A DNA stretch of 56,891 nt from Lutispora sp. (GTDB lineage: Bacteria > Bacillota > Clostridia > Lutisporales > Lutisporaceae): the NCBI GenBank assembly GCA_028709965.1, contig JAQUTA010000004.1, forward strand, positions 1 to 56,891. Direction: 5' to 3'. The notes beneath the pieces were generated by a model that saw nothing but the letters and a program-made list of their open reading frames with translations, was not told the DNA's origin and searched no databases. Of the stretch, positions 15,746 through 24,751 are shown one piece after another; within the stretch, counting starts at the first letter, position 1; every line of letters starts with the position of its first letter. The translations under genes were made by a program, and so were the position numbers.

Positions 15746-18700
15746 CAGAGTACATGCTGTCTACCACATGAATTTTAAGCTCTCCTCCGATAATCCATCG
15801 TGATAACGTTCCTCCAGGCGTATGGACATCGGTGACAAGGAGCTGTATGATATAGTCCCTGTTATCCGGAAACCACACAGGAATATAATGTTTTCTATAC
15901 CTAAAGGGAGATGAGGGATTTTCCTTAAAGACAAATTGACTGCCCTCTTTTATTAGAGGAACAGCCGTATCATATCGGTATTCCGGTAGATAGACTTCCG
16001 CCGTCTGGGGTGCCGTAATCAACTCCGATCTGTCATAGTTGGTGTTCACAGTACTCACAACACGAATAGAATAGCCGTAACCCGATTTGAGATAGCCTTT
16101 GGCTTTCGTATCATAATCCAGCACAGCACTTATCTTTAACTCCGCATAGAATTGTCGCCATACAAATTGGCCGCTTTCATACCTCTGCTCCCACCATGTT
16201 ACTCTGGGTTGTTCATTTCTTTTCGGCGGGTCAGGCAGCACCCTGCTTTCCTCCGGCTCATCATAGGATATGTTCTGAATCACAGCCTCTTGAGTATAGA
16301 TATTATTGTCGGCAGTGCTTTCATTTCCTAATGACTGTTCAGGATTGATAATCGCAATCAGGGTCACTCCCTTGTCGCTCTGCACATTGGGTGTATCCCA
16401 TCGTATAGATACAACATTCCATGTATCCTTCTCCATGACTACTGCATCAATTCGCTTTGACAAAGATAACTCAGGTATTTGAAATAGTACAGTAACATTT
16501 TGTCCCGGAGTAAAGTCCAGGCTGCCCTTATTGGATACTTTCACAGTGGTAATGACGGACTGGTTTTCCTTATATTGATCGGGCGTAATTCTTTGTACAT
16601 CCAAATCATAAGGGCGTTCTAACACCATTATTTCTGTCCAAACCCGGTTATTACTTGTATTAGTGTCTATGTACCCAATAGGCGGCGAGACTTCCGCCGA
16701 CAATCGGATAGGTATACCTTTTTCCCCAGCCGTTTTTGTAACAAGAAAAGCTTTCTTTTCAAAGGCTTTAAAATTGGTTGTCGAGGGAATGTCAGGAATC
16801 GCATTACCGTTAATTGTGATACTCAGTCCTACGTCTGACAGCTCTTTATCAGTAGAGTTGGCAAAGAATACTGTAAAGCTGTATTCCTCCCGTTCATAGA
16901 CGGTGGGCGGAGACGATAGGTTTACCCATACATCACATAACAATTTCACCGGGTTATCTGGTGGATTGCTTGGTTCCTCAGGTTTATCCGGGTTGTCAGG
17001 TGGTTTTTGGGGATCATCAGGATTGTCCGGTGGGTCATCGGGTTCGCTGGGTGGATCATCAGGTTCTTCAGGGTGGTCTGGATCATCAGAAGGTCGTTCT
17101 ACTACTCTAATATTCGAAACAGCAGTATTATTAATGGAATTCTCATCTGTAAAACCCTCCGGTGCTTCCACATTAGCCCACAGATTGTATACCTCGCCTT
17201 TGCTTCCCGCCGTCCCTGTAAAGGTAAAGACCTTTGTTTCCTGAGGTTTAAAGCTGACGGTTTTAGGAACTTGTGACAAGATAATTTCGTTATTTTTTGT
17301 CTGCAAAAGCACAGTTTCCAGCACTATACCGCTGTGGTTAGTAAAGCTCACAGAATAACTGTAATCCTCATGTTCATATACCGTAGGTGGAGCTAATATG
17401 CTTACTGACAGATCACAAATTCTTGGTGTATCTGCTGGCTCCTCAGGTGGATTCTCAGGTTCTTCAGGTTCTTCAGGATTATCGTCAGGACTAGGCGTTG
17501 GTTCAGGTTCAGGATCAATCACTTTAATTACCGCTGTAGCCGTGTTATTGGAAAGATTTCCATCTATAAAACCCACTTGTACACCAATATTAGCCCACAG
17601 GTGGATTTCATCGGCGGTAGTATCTGCGGTGCGTTTGATGACATAGGTTTTGCTTACGTTTGGTGTAAAGTCTTTCATTACAGGAATCTCTTCAATTAGG
17701 ACACCATCCACCACACCTTTTAAGGGTACGTCATAGGCTGCACTCTTTCCACTGTTCATGTAAATCACAGTAAAGGAGTAGTTGTCGCCACGTTTCACCA
17801 TGACAGGTGCTCGGATAACAACCGATAAGTCGTTTCCCTCCTGTGTCCTAAACTTGAAATAAAAGTCTACAGTGGGAATCTGGTAATTGATTTTCTGAGT
17901 AACAGAGGTCTGTGTCTTGTTTTCCCCATCAAAGTATTCAGCGCTCTCCGGCGTATAATCCCATTCAAGCCCCAAATATGTAAAGTTTCGAGATAAGCGG
18001 ATATCATCTTTAGTAAAGGTTACGGAAGTTGTCTGGTAGGGATAGAGCAGTTCTGGTACCCCTTTGTCCTGAGCGGTAAGTCTGCCATAAAACTCCTGTT
18101 TTTGTTCATCACACCAATTAGCCTCCACATCAATTTTAACCGGTGCTTGATAGGACAATGCTGTATTTCTCATAGTTTCAAAAGCAATAATGGTTTTGGG
18201 TGTCCACCCATAAAGAGTTGTCAGTGGTTTAAAATCTCTGTTGGCATCATATGTTCCATATATCTTACCGGATCTAAAGTCATGAATCTCCACCACATTG
18301 CTGCCCTTTAACGTGTAGGTTCCACCGTCATATCTGCCGATCCATCCGGCAATCCGTTCTTGTTCATAGTCTGCAACCGTATTGGCATTTACAATATCTA
18401 TACGCTGTGGTTTTGCGAAGGATTGTAGCAATGTTTCACCCTCATAAATTTCCCTGACATTCATGCCTATGGTGCGATAACGGGTGTCATAGATGGCTTT
18501 AACTTGATACAAGACATTTACCGTGATGGTAAGTACTGCACCTTGGTCTGTTTTTGCAGTAATGGTATAAGGACCACACTCTTCTTTATTTTCAATGTTT
18601 AGTATATATTCAGGCTCAATGCTTCTGTTTTGATCACTATACTCCAATTGAACATCGGTAATTTTACCGGTCTGAGCCATTATACGGATAGTGATATTTT

Positions 18701-18866
18701 CGGGAAAATGCTCAACTGCTACCATGCCGCTTTCGTTTTGCAAGTCATTTATGGGAGAGGCAACATTTATAGTAATATCGCTATTGGATATAGCAAAAAC
18801 ATTAACTGATAAGAGAAGACAACATGCAAATATAAGCGGAATAGCAAAGATGAATTTATTCTTCAT
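15723..18866 (-). CDS. Secreted CARDB-repeat surface protein of the pilus locus
   Basis: This 1047-residue protein has a clear signal peptide (residues 1-25, ending VNVFA). It has a beta-rich N-terminal region to about residue 340. Four CARDB-like adhesion modules follow at about 340-450, 484-590, 642-745 and 755-862. Proline/aspartate/glutamate-rich linkers separate the first three (around 450-480 and 590-640). A unique C-terminal domain covers 880-1047. No LPXTG sorting signal or membrane anchor is seen. The start codon overlaps the TadE-like stop (TAATG). Sitting between the pseudopilins and the prepilin peptidase, it may be a tip adhesin or secreted adhesin for mating contact; this is inference. 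Confidence 0.75.
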   Translation of the reverse strand: MKNKFIFAIPLIFACCLLLSVNVFAISNSDITINVASPINDLQNESGMVAVEHFPENITIRIMAQTGKITDVQLEYSDQNRSIEPEYILNIENKEECGPYTITAKTDQGAVLTITVNVLYQVKAIYDTRYRTIGMNVREIYEGETLLQSFAKPQRIDIVNANTVADYEQERIAGWIGRYDGGTYTLKGSNVVEIHDFRSGKIYGTYDANRDFKPLTTLYGWTPKTIIAFETMRNTALSYQAPVKIDVEANWCDEQKQEFYGRLTAQDKGVPELLYPYQTTSVTFTKDDIRLSRNFTYLGLEWDYTPESAEYFDGENKTQTSVTQKINYQIPTVDFYFKFRTQEGNDLSVVIRAPVMVKRGDNYSFTVIYMNSGKSAAYDVPLKGVVDGVLIEEIPVMKDFTPNVSKTYVIKRTADTTADEIHLWANIGVQVGFIDGNLSNNTATAVIKVIDPEPEPTPSPDDNPEEPEEPENPPEEPADTPRICDLSVSILAPPTVYEHEDYSYSVSFTNHSGIVLETVLLQTKNNEIILSQVPKTVSFKPQETKVFTFTGTAGSKGEVYNLWANVEAPEGFTDENSINNTAVSNIRVVERPSDDPDHPEEPDDPPSEPDDPPDNPDDPQKPPDNPDKPEEPSNPPDNPVKLLCDVWVNLSSPPTVYEREEYSFTVFFANSTDKELSDVGLSITINGNAIPDIPSTTNFKAFEKKAFLVTKTAGEKGIPIRLSAEVSPPIGYIDTNTSNNRVWTEIMVLERPYDLDVQRITPDQYKENQSVITTVKVSNKGSLDFTPGQNVTVLFQIPELSLSKRIDAVVMEKDTWNVVSIRWDTPNVQSDKGVTLIAIINPEQSLGNESTADNNIYTQEAVIQNISYDEPEESRVLPDPPKRNEQPRVTWWEQRYESGQFVWRQFYAELKISAVLDYDTKAKGYLKSGYGYSIRVVSTVNTNYDRSELITAPQTAEVYLPEYRYDTAVPLIKEGSQFVFKENPSSPFRYRKHYIPVWFPDNRDYIIQLLVTDVHTPGGTLSRWIIGGELKIHVVDSMYSDDVTTGN

Positions 18867-19348
18867 TAAGGACCTCCTTCCTCAATTCTGTTGTTAACAC
18901 TGGATATATTAAAGGGAAGTCTCACCTCACCGGTGAGAAAGCTAAAAATGCTACGGGTCTTCAGTGCTCCGTTCAGCGTGAGTCGGGGAGGATTATCAGT
19001 CGCATCAACACTTTTAATTTCAAGCTCATAAACCCATTCTTTATCGGCATATTTATTCAGTCCTGAATCCAGTTTCATGCTTTCATGCAGGTATTTGTAC
19101 AACTTTTCTTTTGCAAGCTCACTATCAATACGGGCATATCCATCCCTGCGGTATTCGTCCAGCATGGCGTATTCTACTGAAGTATTTACGCCTCTTTGAA
19201 GTACATATTCCACCTGCTGATATAGGCTTTCCATGCGAAAATATTCAATCAGTATGGCTGAAAGTGTCAGGATAAAAAATACAAAAACTAGAATAAATAC
19301 AAAGGCATCACCCCTGCGGTCCTCCAAAATACGTTTAAAACGTTCCAC
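18866..19348 (-). CDS. TadE/TadG-like pseudopilin
   Basis: This 160-residue protein starts at GTG with AAAGGAGG upstream. The N-terminus is short and basic, then has RRG followed by DAFVFILVFVFFILTLSAI, a hydrophobic helix with an acidic residue just after the Gly. That is a class of prepilin-like signal. The rest is an extracytoplasmic alpha/beta domain. TadE-like proteins are minor pilins that are processed by the system's own prepilin peptidase, present two genes downstream. Confidence 0.8.
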   Translation of the reverse strand: MERFKRILEDRRGDAFVFILVFVFFILTLSAILIEYFRMESLYQQVEYVLQRGVNTSVEYAMLDEYRRDGYARIDSELAKEKLYKYLHESMKLDSGLNKYADKEWVYELEIKSVDATDNPPRLTLNGALKTRSIFSFLTGEVRLPFNISSVNNRIEEGGP

Positions 19349-19370
19349 TACCTTCCTCCTTTCTGCATTC

Positions 19371-19856
19371 TCAGTCGGAGAGCTTCCAATATTTTTCTGA
19401 CATGCCTGTAATGCTCACCCGCATAGGAATCATAATCTGTACAGGCGGCGCAAAGGATGGCGTAAAGATTGTAAATGGATGACTGTATGTCATCGTAACT
19501 GTAAAAGTATCTCGCAATTGGATCTTCTTTTGACCATCGCAGTATTCTACATCCTCTACTATCATTTCTGGCGAAAGACCTGTCTGCTGTTTAAGCCGGT
19601 AGAAAACATCATAGGCTTTGTCAGATACCTGTCCCTCAAGTTCAACCACCCGGACAATACGGCGGCAAACATGATTCAGATTCAGATAAGTAGTAAAAAT
19701 GCTTAGAAAACTCATAACCGTAACCATGAGCGTAATTACAACCAACGTTTTTATCATTAGGTCAAAGTAGCTACTGCCTCTCTTATCAGAAATGATCTTT
19801 CGTAAAAGCAGAGGGAGAGAATTACTCTCCCCTATGCTTTGGTGCCTCCTATGCAT
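19371..19856 (-). CDS. DUF4320/TadE-like pseudopilin
   Basis: This 161-residue protein contains SDKRG followed by SSYFDLMIKTLVVITLMV, a prepilin-like signal. The ATG at 19856 has GGAGG 10 bases upstream. An alternative ATG at 19901 overlaps the upstream stop (TAATG) and would add 15 residues. The pattern CRRIVRVVELEGQVSDKAYD is typical of the DUF4320 family found in clostridial Tad-like loci. It is probably a minor pilin or pseudopilin. It follows the three small pilin genes directly. Confidence 0.78.
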   Translation of the reverse strand: MHRRHQSIGESNSLPLLLRKIISDKRGSSYFDLMIKTLVVITLMVTVMSFLSIFTTYLNLNHVCRRIVRVVELEGQVSDKAYDVFYRLKQQTGLSPEMIVEDVEYCDGQKKIQLRDTFTVTMTYSHPFTIFTPSFAPPVQIMIPMRVSITGMSEKYWKLSD

Positions 19857-19900
19857 CTGCTTTGCACCTCCGGCCTCTGAATATACCTTTTGCGGTTTCA

Positions 19901-20113
19901 TTAGCTCAGTAAACCAGTTATCTTGCTGACAATGCTGTTCCAAATAGTAGTGATAGACCCCTGGTACAGTGTCATAAACACTGCTCCTACCACCACGACA
20001 ATCAAAACCACGATGAGCCATCCGGTCATCTGGTCTCCGGATTGGTTAGTCAGAATATTTCTAGCTTTGAGTCCTGCTTTTCTCATTTTGTTATTTAAGG
20101 TTACCATCATCAT
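19901..20113 (-). CDS. Small Flp-pilin-like peptide, copy 1
   Basis: This 70-residue peptide starts at the ATG at 20113 with GGAGG upstream. It has a basic N-terminal leader, then NQSG followed by DQMTGWLIVVLIVVVVG and a short amphipathic tail (SIVSKITGLLS). Leader, Gly cleavage site, hydrophobic helix and small size match Flp-type pilins. It is one of three tandem, nearly identical copies. Processing by the A24 peptidase in the same operon would leave about 45 residues. Confidence 0.75.
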   Translation of the reverse strand: MMMVTLNNKMRKAGLKARNILTNQSGDQMTGWLIVVLIVVVVGAVFMTLYQGSITTIWNSIVSKITGLLS

Positions 20114-20201
20114 AAATACCTCCAGTAAATTTTTGTTTTGGTTTAGGGAAAAGGGAGAGCAGCGCTCCCCCTGTGTCATTGCCTTGAGTTATTAAGAGCT
20201 G

Positions 20202-20411
20202 TCAACTCAAAAGGCCAGTAATCTTAGTAACAATACTGTTCCAAATAGTAGTGATGGAATCCTGATACAGTGTCATAAACACTGCACCCACAACCACAAC
20301 AACCAGCACGACAATAAGCCAGCCAGTCATTTGGTCACCGGATTGATTTGTCAAAACATTTCTGGTTTTCATACCTGCCATTTTCAATTTGCTTTTTACT
20401 GTAGTCAACAT
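20202..20411 (-). CDS. Small Flp-pilin-like peptide, copy 2
   Basis: This 69-residue peptide starts at the ATG at 20411, 8 bases after GGAGG. From NQSG onward it differs from copy 1 by only a few residues (a D for G after TLYQ, T for S in VTKITGLLS). The leader differs (MLTTVKSKLKMAG). Strong conservation of the helix and tail with freely varying leaders fits cleavage after the SG. It probably packs with the other copies into a filament. Confidence 0.75.
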   Translation of the reverse strand: MLTTVKSKLKMAGMKTRNVLTNQSGDQMTGWLIVVLVVVVVGAVFMTLYQDSITTIWNSIVTKITGLLS

Positions 20412-20498
20412 CGAAAATACCTCCATTATTTTTTAGATTATGGTTTCAAAGAAAAAAGGGAAGCCATGCTCCCCTGCGTTGCTGCCTTTTAGCTAAGG

Positions 20499-20696
20499 TT
20501 AGCTCAAAAGGCCGGTAATCTTGGTAACAATGCTGTTCCATATGCTAGTGATAGAACCCTGGTACAGTGTCATAAATACCGCACCGACTACCACAACAAC
20601 CAGCACGACAATAAGCCAGCCGGTCATTTGATCACCCGATTTGTTTACCAAAACATTTCTGGTCTTCAAAAGGGTGCCTGTAATGTTTTTCTTCAT
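20499..20696 (-). CDS. Small Flp-pilin-like peptide, copy 3
   Basis: This 65-residue peptide starts at the ATG at 20696 with AAGGAGGG upstream. A second in-frame ATG at 20750, also with AGGAGG, would add 18 leader residues. Two ribosome sites in frame is unusual and might give two leader lengths. From KSG onward it is almost the same as copies 1 and 2. It is the first pilin gene after tadC. Confidence 0.75.
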   Translation of the reverse strand: MKKNITGTLLKTRNVLVNKSGDQMTGWLIVVLVVVVVGAVFMTLYQGSITSIWNSIVTKITGLLS

Positions 20697-20802
20697 GGTT
20701 TTCGCCCTCCTTTCCTTGGTAATGGAATTCGCGTTTTCCTTACTTTTCATGGGTATTACCTCCTGAAAATTTATTTTTGAAAAGGGTTTCCCCGTTTTCA
20801 CA

Positions 20803-21708
20803 TTAAAAAAGGCCCCCCATTGACCTTATTAGGTGGGAGCCTATCACATAGAGCAAGCTGGCAAGTGTCACAGCCACAAGAGGTATGGATGCAATCTTGA
20901 TCCTGCGGGGGAGCTTATTCAGTTTTTTCCTTAGCGCTTCCTTTGCTTTAATATCCATATCTCTGGCAAGATACGCCAGTGCCTCACCTTGATGTTCTCC
21001 CCTGTAAAGCCCAATAAGGGCGTTTACCAAGAAGGACACATCTGTCAGACCAATACGTTCATTGAAGTTGCGTAGAGCAGTTTCAATATCCTTTGCTTTC
21101 ATCTCCATGACCAAAACCGAAACATCATATTGGAATACTTCACTGGCTACCTTTAAATAATCCTCAAATATTTGGATTAAATCCACCTGTACAATCTTCT
21201 TTCGGCTATCACCTTTGACATCGTCTAACTTATACAGGATAGACCGGACAAAACCCGGCAATTCCATTTCAATACGATTCTTCTTTTCCTTCATCTTATC
21301 TTTGAGATCAGTCATGAAGTGAAAATATACCACTACTGAAAAGATAAATACAATCGGAGCAATATTGGCCGCACCAACGGCAAAGAGCAATAAAGCTAAT
21401 GGCAAGGTAAAAAGAGCACACAGTATTGCTCTGGCATAATACTCCTTAGGGGTCAGTTCCAGCCCTCCGCGCTTAAGAATGGATGCCATCCTTGCTTCTT
21501 TCACCGGATCAAGTGGAATAAGACGGGCTACCGGCTTTACAAAAGGCATAACAAAACAGTTTAGCAGCCGCTTGCTGGTTTGTTCTTTTCCTTCTTGCAG
21601 ATTTTTTATGTTCTTTTTCATACTCAATTTAGGAATTTTTAAGATCTGTCTGCATACTAAAAAACCCGCTGTAGTCAGCAGGATAAATATAATGATTTGA
21701 TAAAACAA
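20803..21708 (-). CDS. TadC-like inner membrane platform protein
   Basis: This 301-residue protein starts at TTG 21708 with AAGGAGG 7 bases upstream. It has an N-terminal membrane helix, two more helices near residues 95-130, and a pair at the C-terminus (IASIPLVAVTLASLLYVIG). The cytoplasmic part between them resembles the GspF/T2SSF domain of Tad platform proteins (FNERIGLTDVSFLVNALIG). It would anchor the ATPase to the membrane. It follows tadB after 12 bases. Confidence 0.8.
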   Translation of the reverse strand: MFYQIIIFILLTTAGFLVCRQILKIPKLSMKKNIKNLQEGKEQTSKRLLNCFVMPFVKPVARLIPLDPVKEARMASILKRGGLELTPKEYYARAILCALFTLPLALLLFAVGAANIAPIVFIFSVVVYFHFMTDLKDKMKEKKNRIEMELPGFVRSILYKLDDVKGDSRKKIVQVDLIQIFEDYLKVASEVFQYDVSVLVMEMKAKDIETALRNFNERIGLTDVSFLVNALIGLYRGEHQGEALAYLARDMDIKAKEALRKKLNKLPRRIKIASIPLVAVTLASLLYVIGSHLIRSMGGLF

Positions 21709-21720
21709 CGGAAAACCTCC

Positions 21721-22635
21721 TTATCTGTTTGATGGTTTTGTAGCCTTCATCACATAGAACGCTGTGGCAATAGCCGTTAGCAGCATGAGGATAATTAATA
21801 TCTTTCCGATAGCCGTTTTGGTGAGAATAACAAACCATTCAGCATTTGAAAATCGCATCATAGGGATTACAGAAAACATCAGGCCCGCTGTCATTAGGTA
21901 GTCTCGCCATACCCTCACCATCATACCATCACTTTCAATCTGCATTGACTTGGCATCGTTCATAGCCTTAATAATGGGAAACAAAGCAAATTTCAATCTT
22001 CGGTCATGATGGCAAAGAATAAGCATTTTTACCCATTCGTTAAAGTACCGGTTTTTAATCTTTGCTGACAGGCGATATAGTCCATGCTCCACATTAGGAT
22101 TAATGAGCCGGATTTCTGACACAAATTCGTCAAAGGGTGTGGGAGCTCTCAGTTGTACCGGGATATATCTGTTCTTTTCTTCAACATAGGTTTTCACTGC
22201 TTTGATGATGTCATCATTTCCTGCATAGGCGTTTGTAATGATGGATATGGTGTTTTCCAGCCCTTCAATTTCCTCCCTCGCTGCTGCAGCGCTTTTCACA
22301 GTCAGGTAAAAGTATGGGGCCGGAAGAACACACAATGCCATTACAGCTGCCAGCTCTGCACTGCTAAACATTAAAATCCCAACTACAAAACCTCCTGCTG
22401 CCGACACAAGCACCATCATAAAAAATTTCCTCTTGGTGCACCGAGTCTGCCGAAACAGTGTTTCAAACCGGATAGAAATTCGTTCCGTTATTTTCAGCTT
22501 TGTACCTGTGAGATATAAGCGGCGTTTTTTCAGTGGATTTTGCTCCACCGCAAATGGGTTTAGTTTAAGAAGGAGAAACAGTGCAATGCTGATAAGTACG
22601 AAAACAATGATAAGAGATAGATAAATTGGATTCAT
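21721..22635 (-). CDS. TadB-like inner membrane platform protein
   Basis: This 304-residue protein has one N-terminal helix (residues 4-25), a helical pair near 75-115 and two at the C-terminus. The soluble middle (EGLENTISIITNAYAGNDDI onward) is the usual T2SSF-like region. The start overlaps the cpaF stop by 4 bases. TadB and TadC together form the motor platform of Tad pili. Confidence 0.8.
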   Translation of the reverse strand: MNPIYLSLIIVFVLISIALFLLLKLNPFAVEQNPLKKRRLYLTGTKLKITERISIRFETLFRQTRCTKRKFFMMVLVSAAGGFVVGILMFSSAELAAVMALCVLPAPYFYLTVKSAAAAREEIEGLENTISIITNAYAGNDDIIKAVKTYVEEKNRYIPVQLRAPTPFDEFVSEIRLINPNVEHGLYRLSAKIKNRYFNEWVKMLILCHHDRRLKFALFPIIKAMNDAKSMQIESDGMMVRVWRDYLMTAGLMFSVIPMMRFSNAEWFVILTKTAIGKILIILMLLTAIATAFYVMKATKPSNR

Positions 22636-24020
22636 GTAGTTCCTCCTTCCACATAGCGGTTAATCTCATTTTGGGGAACACCGCCAATTAGAAGCCGCTC
22701 TGCCAGTGTCGGAGAAATACATCCTAAACGCCTGTGGTTTCCCACCACTTTTGTTATTCTTCCAGCCTCATCTCTCTCATAATAATCAACCATATATTTA
22801 AAAAGGGTATTACCTATAACTTCACCATTCTTTACCCCGGTAGCCTCAAAAATCTCCATATATTTACGTGATTTATCCGGGAGCTGCATCTTAAAAAGCA
22901 TGATAGGAAAGGCTTCTACAATATTCTTCAAAAGCCGTCCTTCTGATAATGATGTTCCCGCCTCCAGGCACATGGTTAGGATTCTGTCATATGCTGTACG
23001 TGCACTATTGGCATGAAGAGTACTGACGATGGTGTGACCTGTACGCCCTGCCTCTTGCACTGTAAGAGCTTCTTTGCCACGCATCTCAGCAGGAACAAGA
23101 ATTTCAGGGTGCAGCCTTAATGATAACTTTAGCAAATCCAGCATGGTAATAGCATTGGGTTCTTCTTTGGTCAATAGGTGAATGACATCGTTAATCATCA
23201 CCCCATTTTCATCAAACTGTGCCAATGATAATTCGCGAGTGTCCTCAATGGTGACTATTCGCTTGTCAGGAGGTACTCTACTTAGAATGTATCCCATATC
23301 AGCAGTTTTTCCGCTGCCGGTTGCTCCGGCAATAGCTACCGATACACCATTATTGACACATAAACTCAGAAAATCCAGCTCCTCCACTGTAGCTGTGCCC
23401 CATTCAATCAGATTTTCCCTTGTGATATAGGATGGCTTTTGCTTTCGAATGGAGGCAATGGCTCCTGCATCCGGGTCAACGCAAGGCGTAATAGCACCCG
23501 ACATACGAATACCCCTTGCAATGAAACTATCCCCAATAGGTTTAGAACCATCCAGAATAACGTTTCCGAATCTACTCATCTTTCTTACAATGTTGGCACA
23601 AGCTTCCGGATTACTAAAGATTTGATTTAGGCGCACCTTTTTGTCTTTATACTGTACCCAAATACCTGAAGAGCCATTGACGTTGATTTCCTCCGTATCA
23701 GTGTCTTGCAGATAAGGAGATAACAATCCCATTCCAGCCATGTCGTAATAAACAGCATCCACCAGTTCCGAAATGTTGCGCAAGTCTTTGGCTACTAACT
23801 GCTCGCTGTTTAGGTATCGCATGATGAGATCCTTGAGTTTTCCCTCGGCTTCCTCTGAATACAATACCTGGGCAAGCTCCGCAGAATGATTCTTTGCAAT
23901 AATCCGTTGCAGTTTATCAAGAATTTCTCCGTAATCCTGCGCTTTCACACTTTCTCCACTGTCTGAACGCCTTTTATTGGCCTGGTAAATCAACTCATTG
24001 ACTGAAAATCTGTTACTCAT
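22632..24020 (-). CDS. CpaF/TadA-type secretion ATPase
   Basis: This 462-residue ATPase drives pilus assembly. Walker A is AGATGSGKT (near residue 235). The Asp box, Walker B region and His box are seen around residues 295-330 (SLRLHPEILVPAEMRGKEA, then GHTIVSTLHANSA). The N-terminal domain with LLSPYLQDTDTEEINVNGS is typical of CpaF. It has GGAGG upstream and overlaps both neighbours by 4 bases. A single hexameric ATPase powering both extension and retraction is known for Tad systems. Confidence 0.92.
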   Translation of the reverse strand: MSNRFSVNELIYQANKRRSDSGESVKAQDYGEILDKLQRIIAKNHSAELAQVLYSEEAEGKLKDLIMRYLNSEQLVAKDLRNISELVDAVYYDMAGMGLLSPYLQDTDTEEINVNGSSGIWVQYKDKKVRLNQIFSNPEACANIVRKMSRFGNVILDGSKPIGDSFIARGIRMSGAITPCVDPDAGAIASIRKQKPSYITRENLIEWGTATVEELDFLSLCVNNGVSVAIAGATGSGKTADMGYILSRVPPDKRIVTIEDTRELSLAQFDENGVMINDVIHLLTKEEPNAITMLDLLKLSLRLHPEILVPAEMRGKEALTVQEAGRTGHTIVSTLHANSARTAYDRILTMCLEAGTSLSEGRLLKNIVEAFPIMLFKMQLPDKSRKYMEIFEATGVKNGEVIGNTLFKYMVDYYERDEAGRITKVVGNHRRLGCISPTLAERLLIGGVPQNEINRYVEGGTT

Positions 24021-24751
24021 GGCTTTCCACCTCCAATCTCATCTGCAATTTTCTCCAAAACCTTGATATACCGCCTGCAAAGTCGGTCACGGAAGAATAC
24101 AATTGGTGTCCCGGCGTTTTCAAGTTCACCTGCCCGCTTGATGTGTGGCAATTCATATGTGAAAGGCAGTTCCAACATTTTACGATAGGTTTTATCATCA
24201 AATTCCCTATTGGGTTCAAGTAGTATATGGGTTTGCTTTTCTATAATTTGCAACTCACGCATAAAATCCGTAACGCCCCGGTACCACATTTGTGCTGCTA
24301 TGGACGGCTTATGTAGGGTATATATCCTTTCAGCCACCCAAAGTCCAACACCCGATACCGGATTAGTCACCTCCGCTGCTCCATCCACAATGAGAATATC
24401 AAATACCAACGATGCAGCATTCAACATTCTCTCTACTTCTTGAAGGGTTATGGCCTCACAAAGAAGCCCGGTATAGTGGGTAGGTACAGATAGAAAGAAA
24501 AGATTTTTACTTTCTTCGTACTGCATAAATCTTTCTGCTATGTTGGGGTTATCCTCACTTAATGCCAGAAAGAGACCCTTTTCAGCTGGAACACTCTGAC
24601 CTAAGAATACCTGGATATCTCCATAGGTCAGATTGGAGGAAATGAGTCCAACCAGCACATTACGTCTAGAAAGGGTGCAGGCTAGATTGACTGCAAAAGT
24701 TGTCTTCCCACTGTTTTTGCCACCCCAAACGGTATAGATTTTACTACTCAT
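24017..24751 (-). CDS. TadZ/CpaE-like P-loop ATPase
   Basis: This 244-residue protein has a deviant P-loop WGGKNSGKTTFA at residues 9-20 and a MinD/ParA-like core with FDILIVDGAAEVTNP. TadZ/CpaE proteins place the Tad machine in the cell. It overlaps the cpaB-like gene by 8 bases and cpaF by 4. It is separate from the true ParA further upstream, so the element has two ParA-type ATPases. Confidence 0.78.
   Translation of the reverse strand: MSSKIYTVWGGKNSGKTTFAVNLACTLSRRNVLVGLISSNLTYGDIQVFLGQSVPAEKGLFLALSEDNPNIAERFMQYEESKNLFFLSVPTHYTGLLCEAITLQEVERMLNAASLVFDILIVDGAAEVTNPVSGVGLWVAERIYTLHKPSIAAQMWYRGVTDFMRELQIIEKQTHILLEPNREFDDKTYRKMLELPFTYELPHIKRAGELENAGTPIVFFRDRLCRRYIKVLEKIADEIGGGKP

Larger units (their letters stand above)
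19901..20696 (-). repeat. Tandem triplicate pilin genes
   Basis: Three units of about 300 bases each hold the same block from SGDQMTGW to ITGLLS with high DNA identity. The ends carry a shared AAAAGGCCAGTAAT-like segment on the plus strand. The spacing and identity suggest local duplication, and the array is a likely place for recombination to change copy number. Confidence 0.75.

Noticed and set aside
16903-17276. Gly/Ser-rich plus-strand frames
   Set aside because: They are the antisense image of the Pro/Asp/Glu linkers of the CARDB protein.
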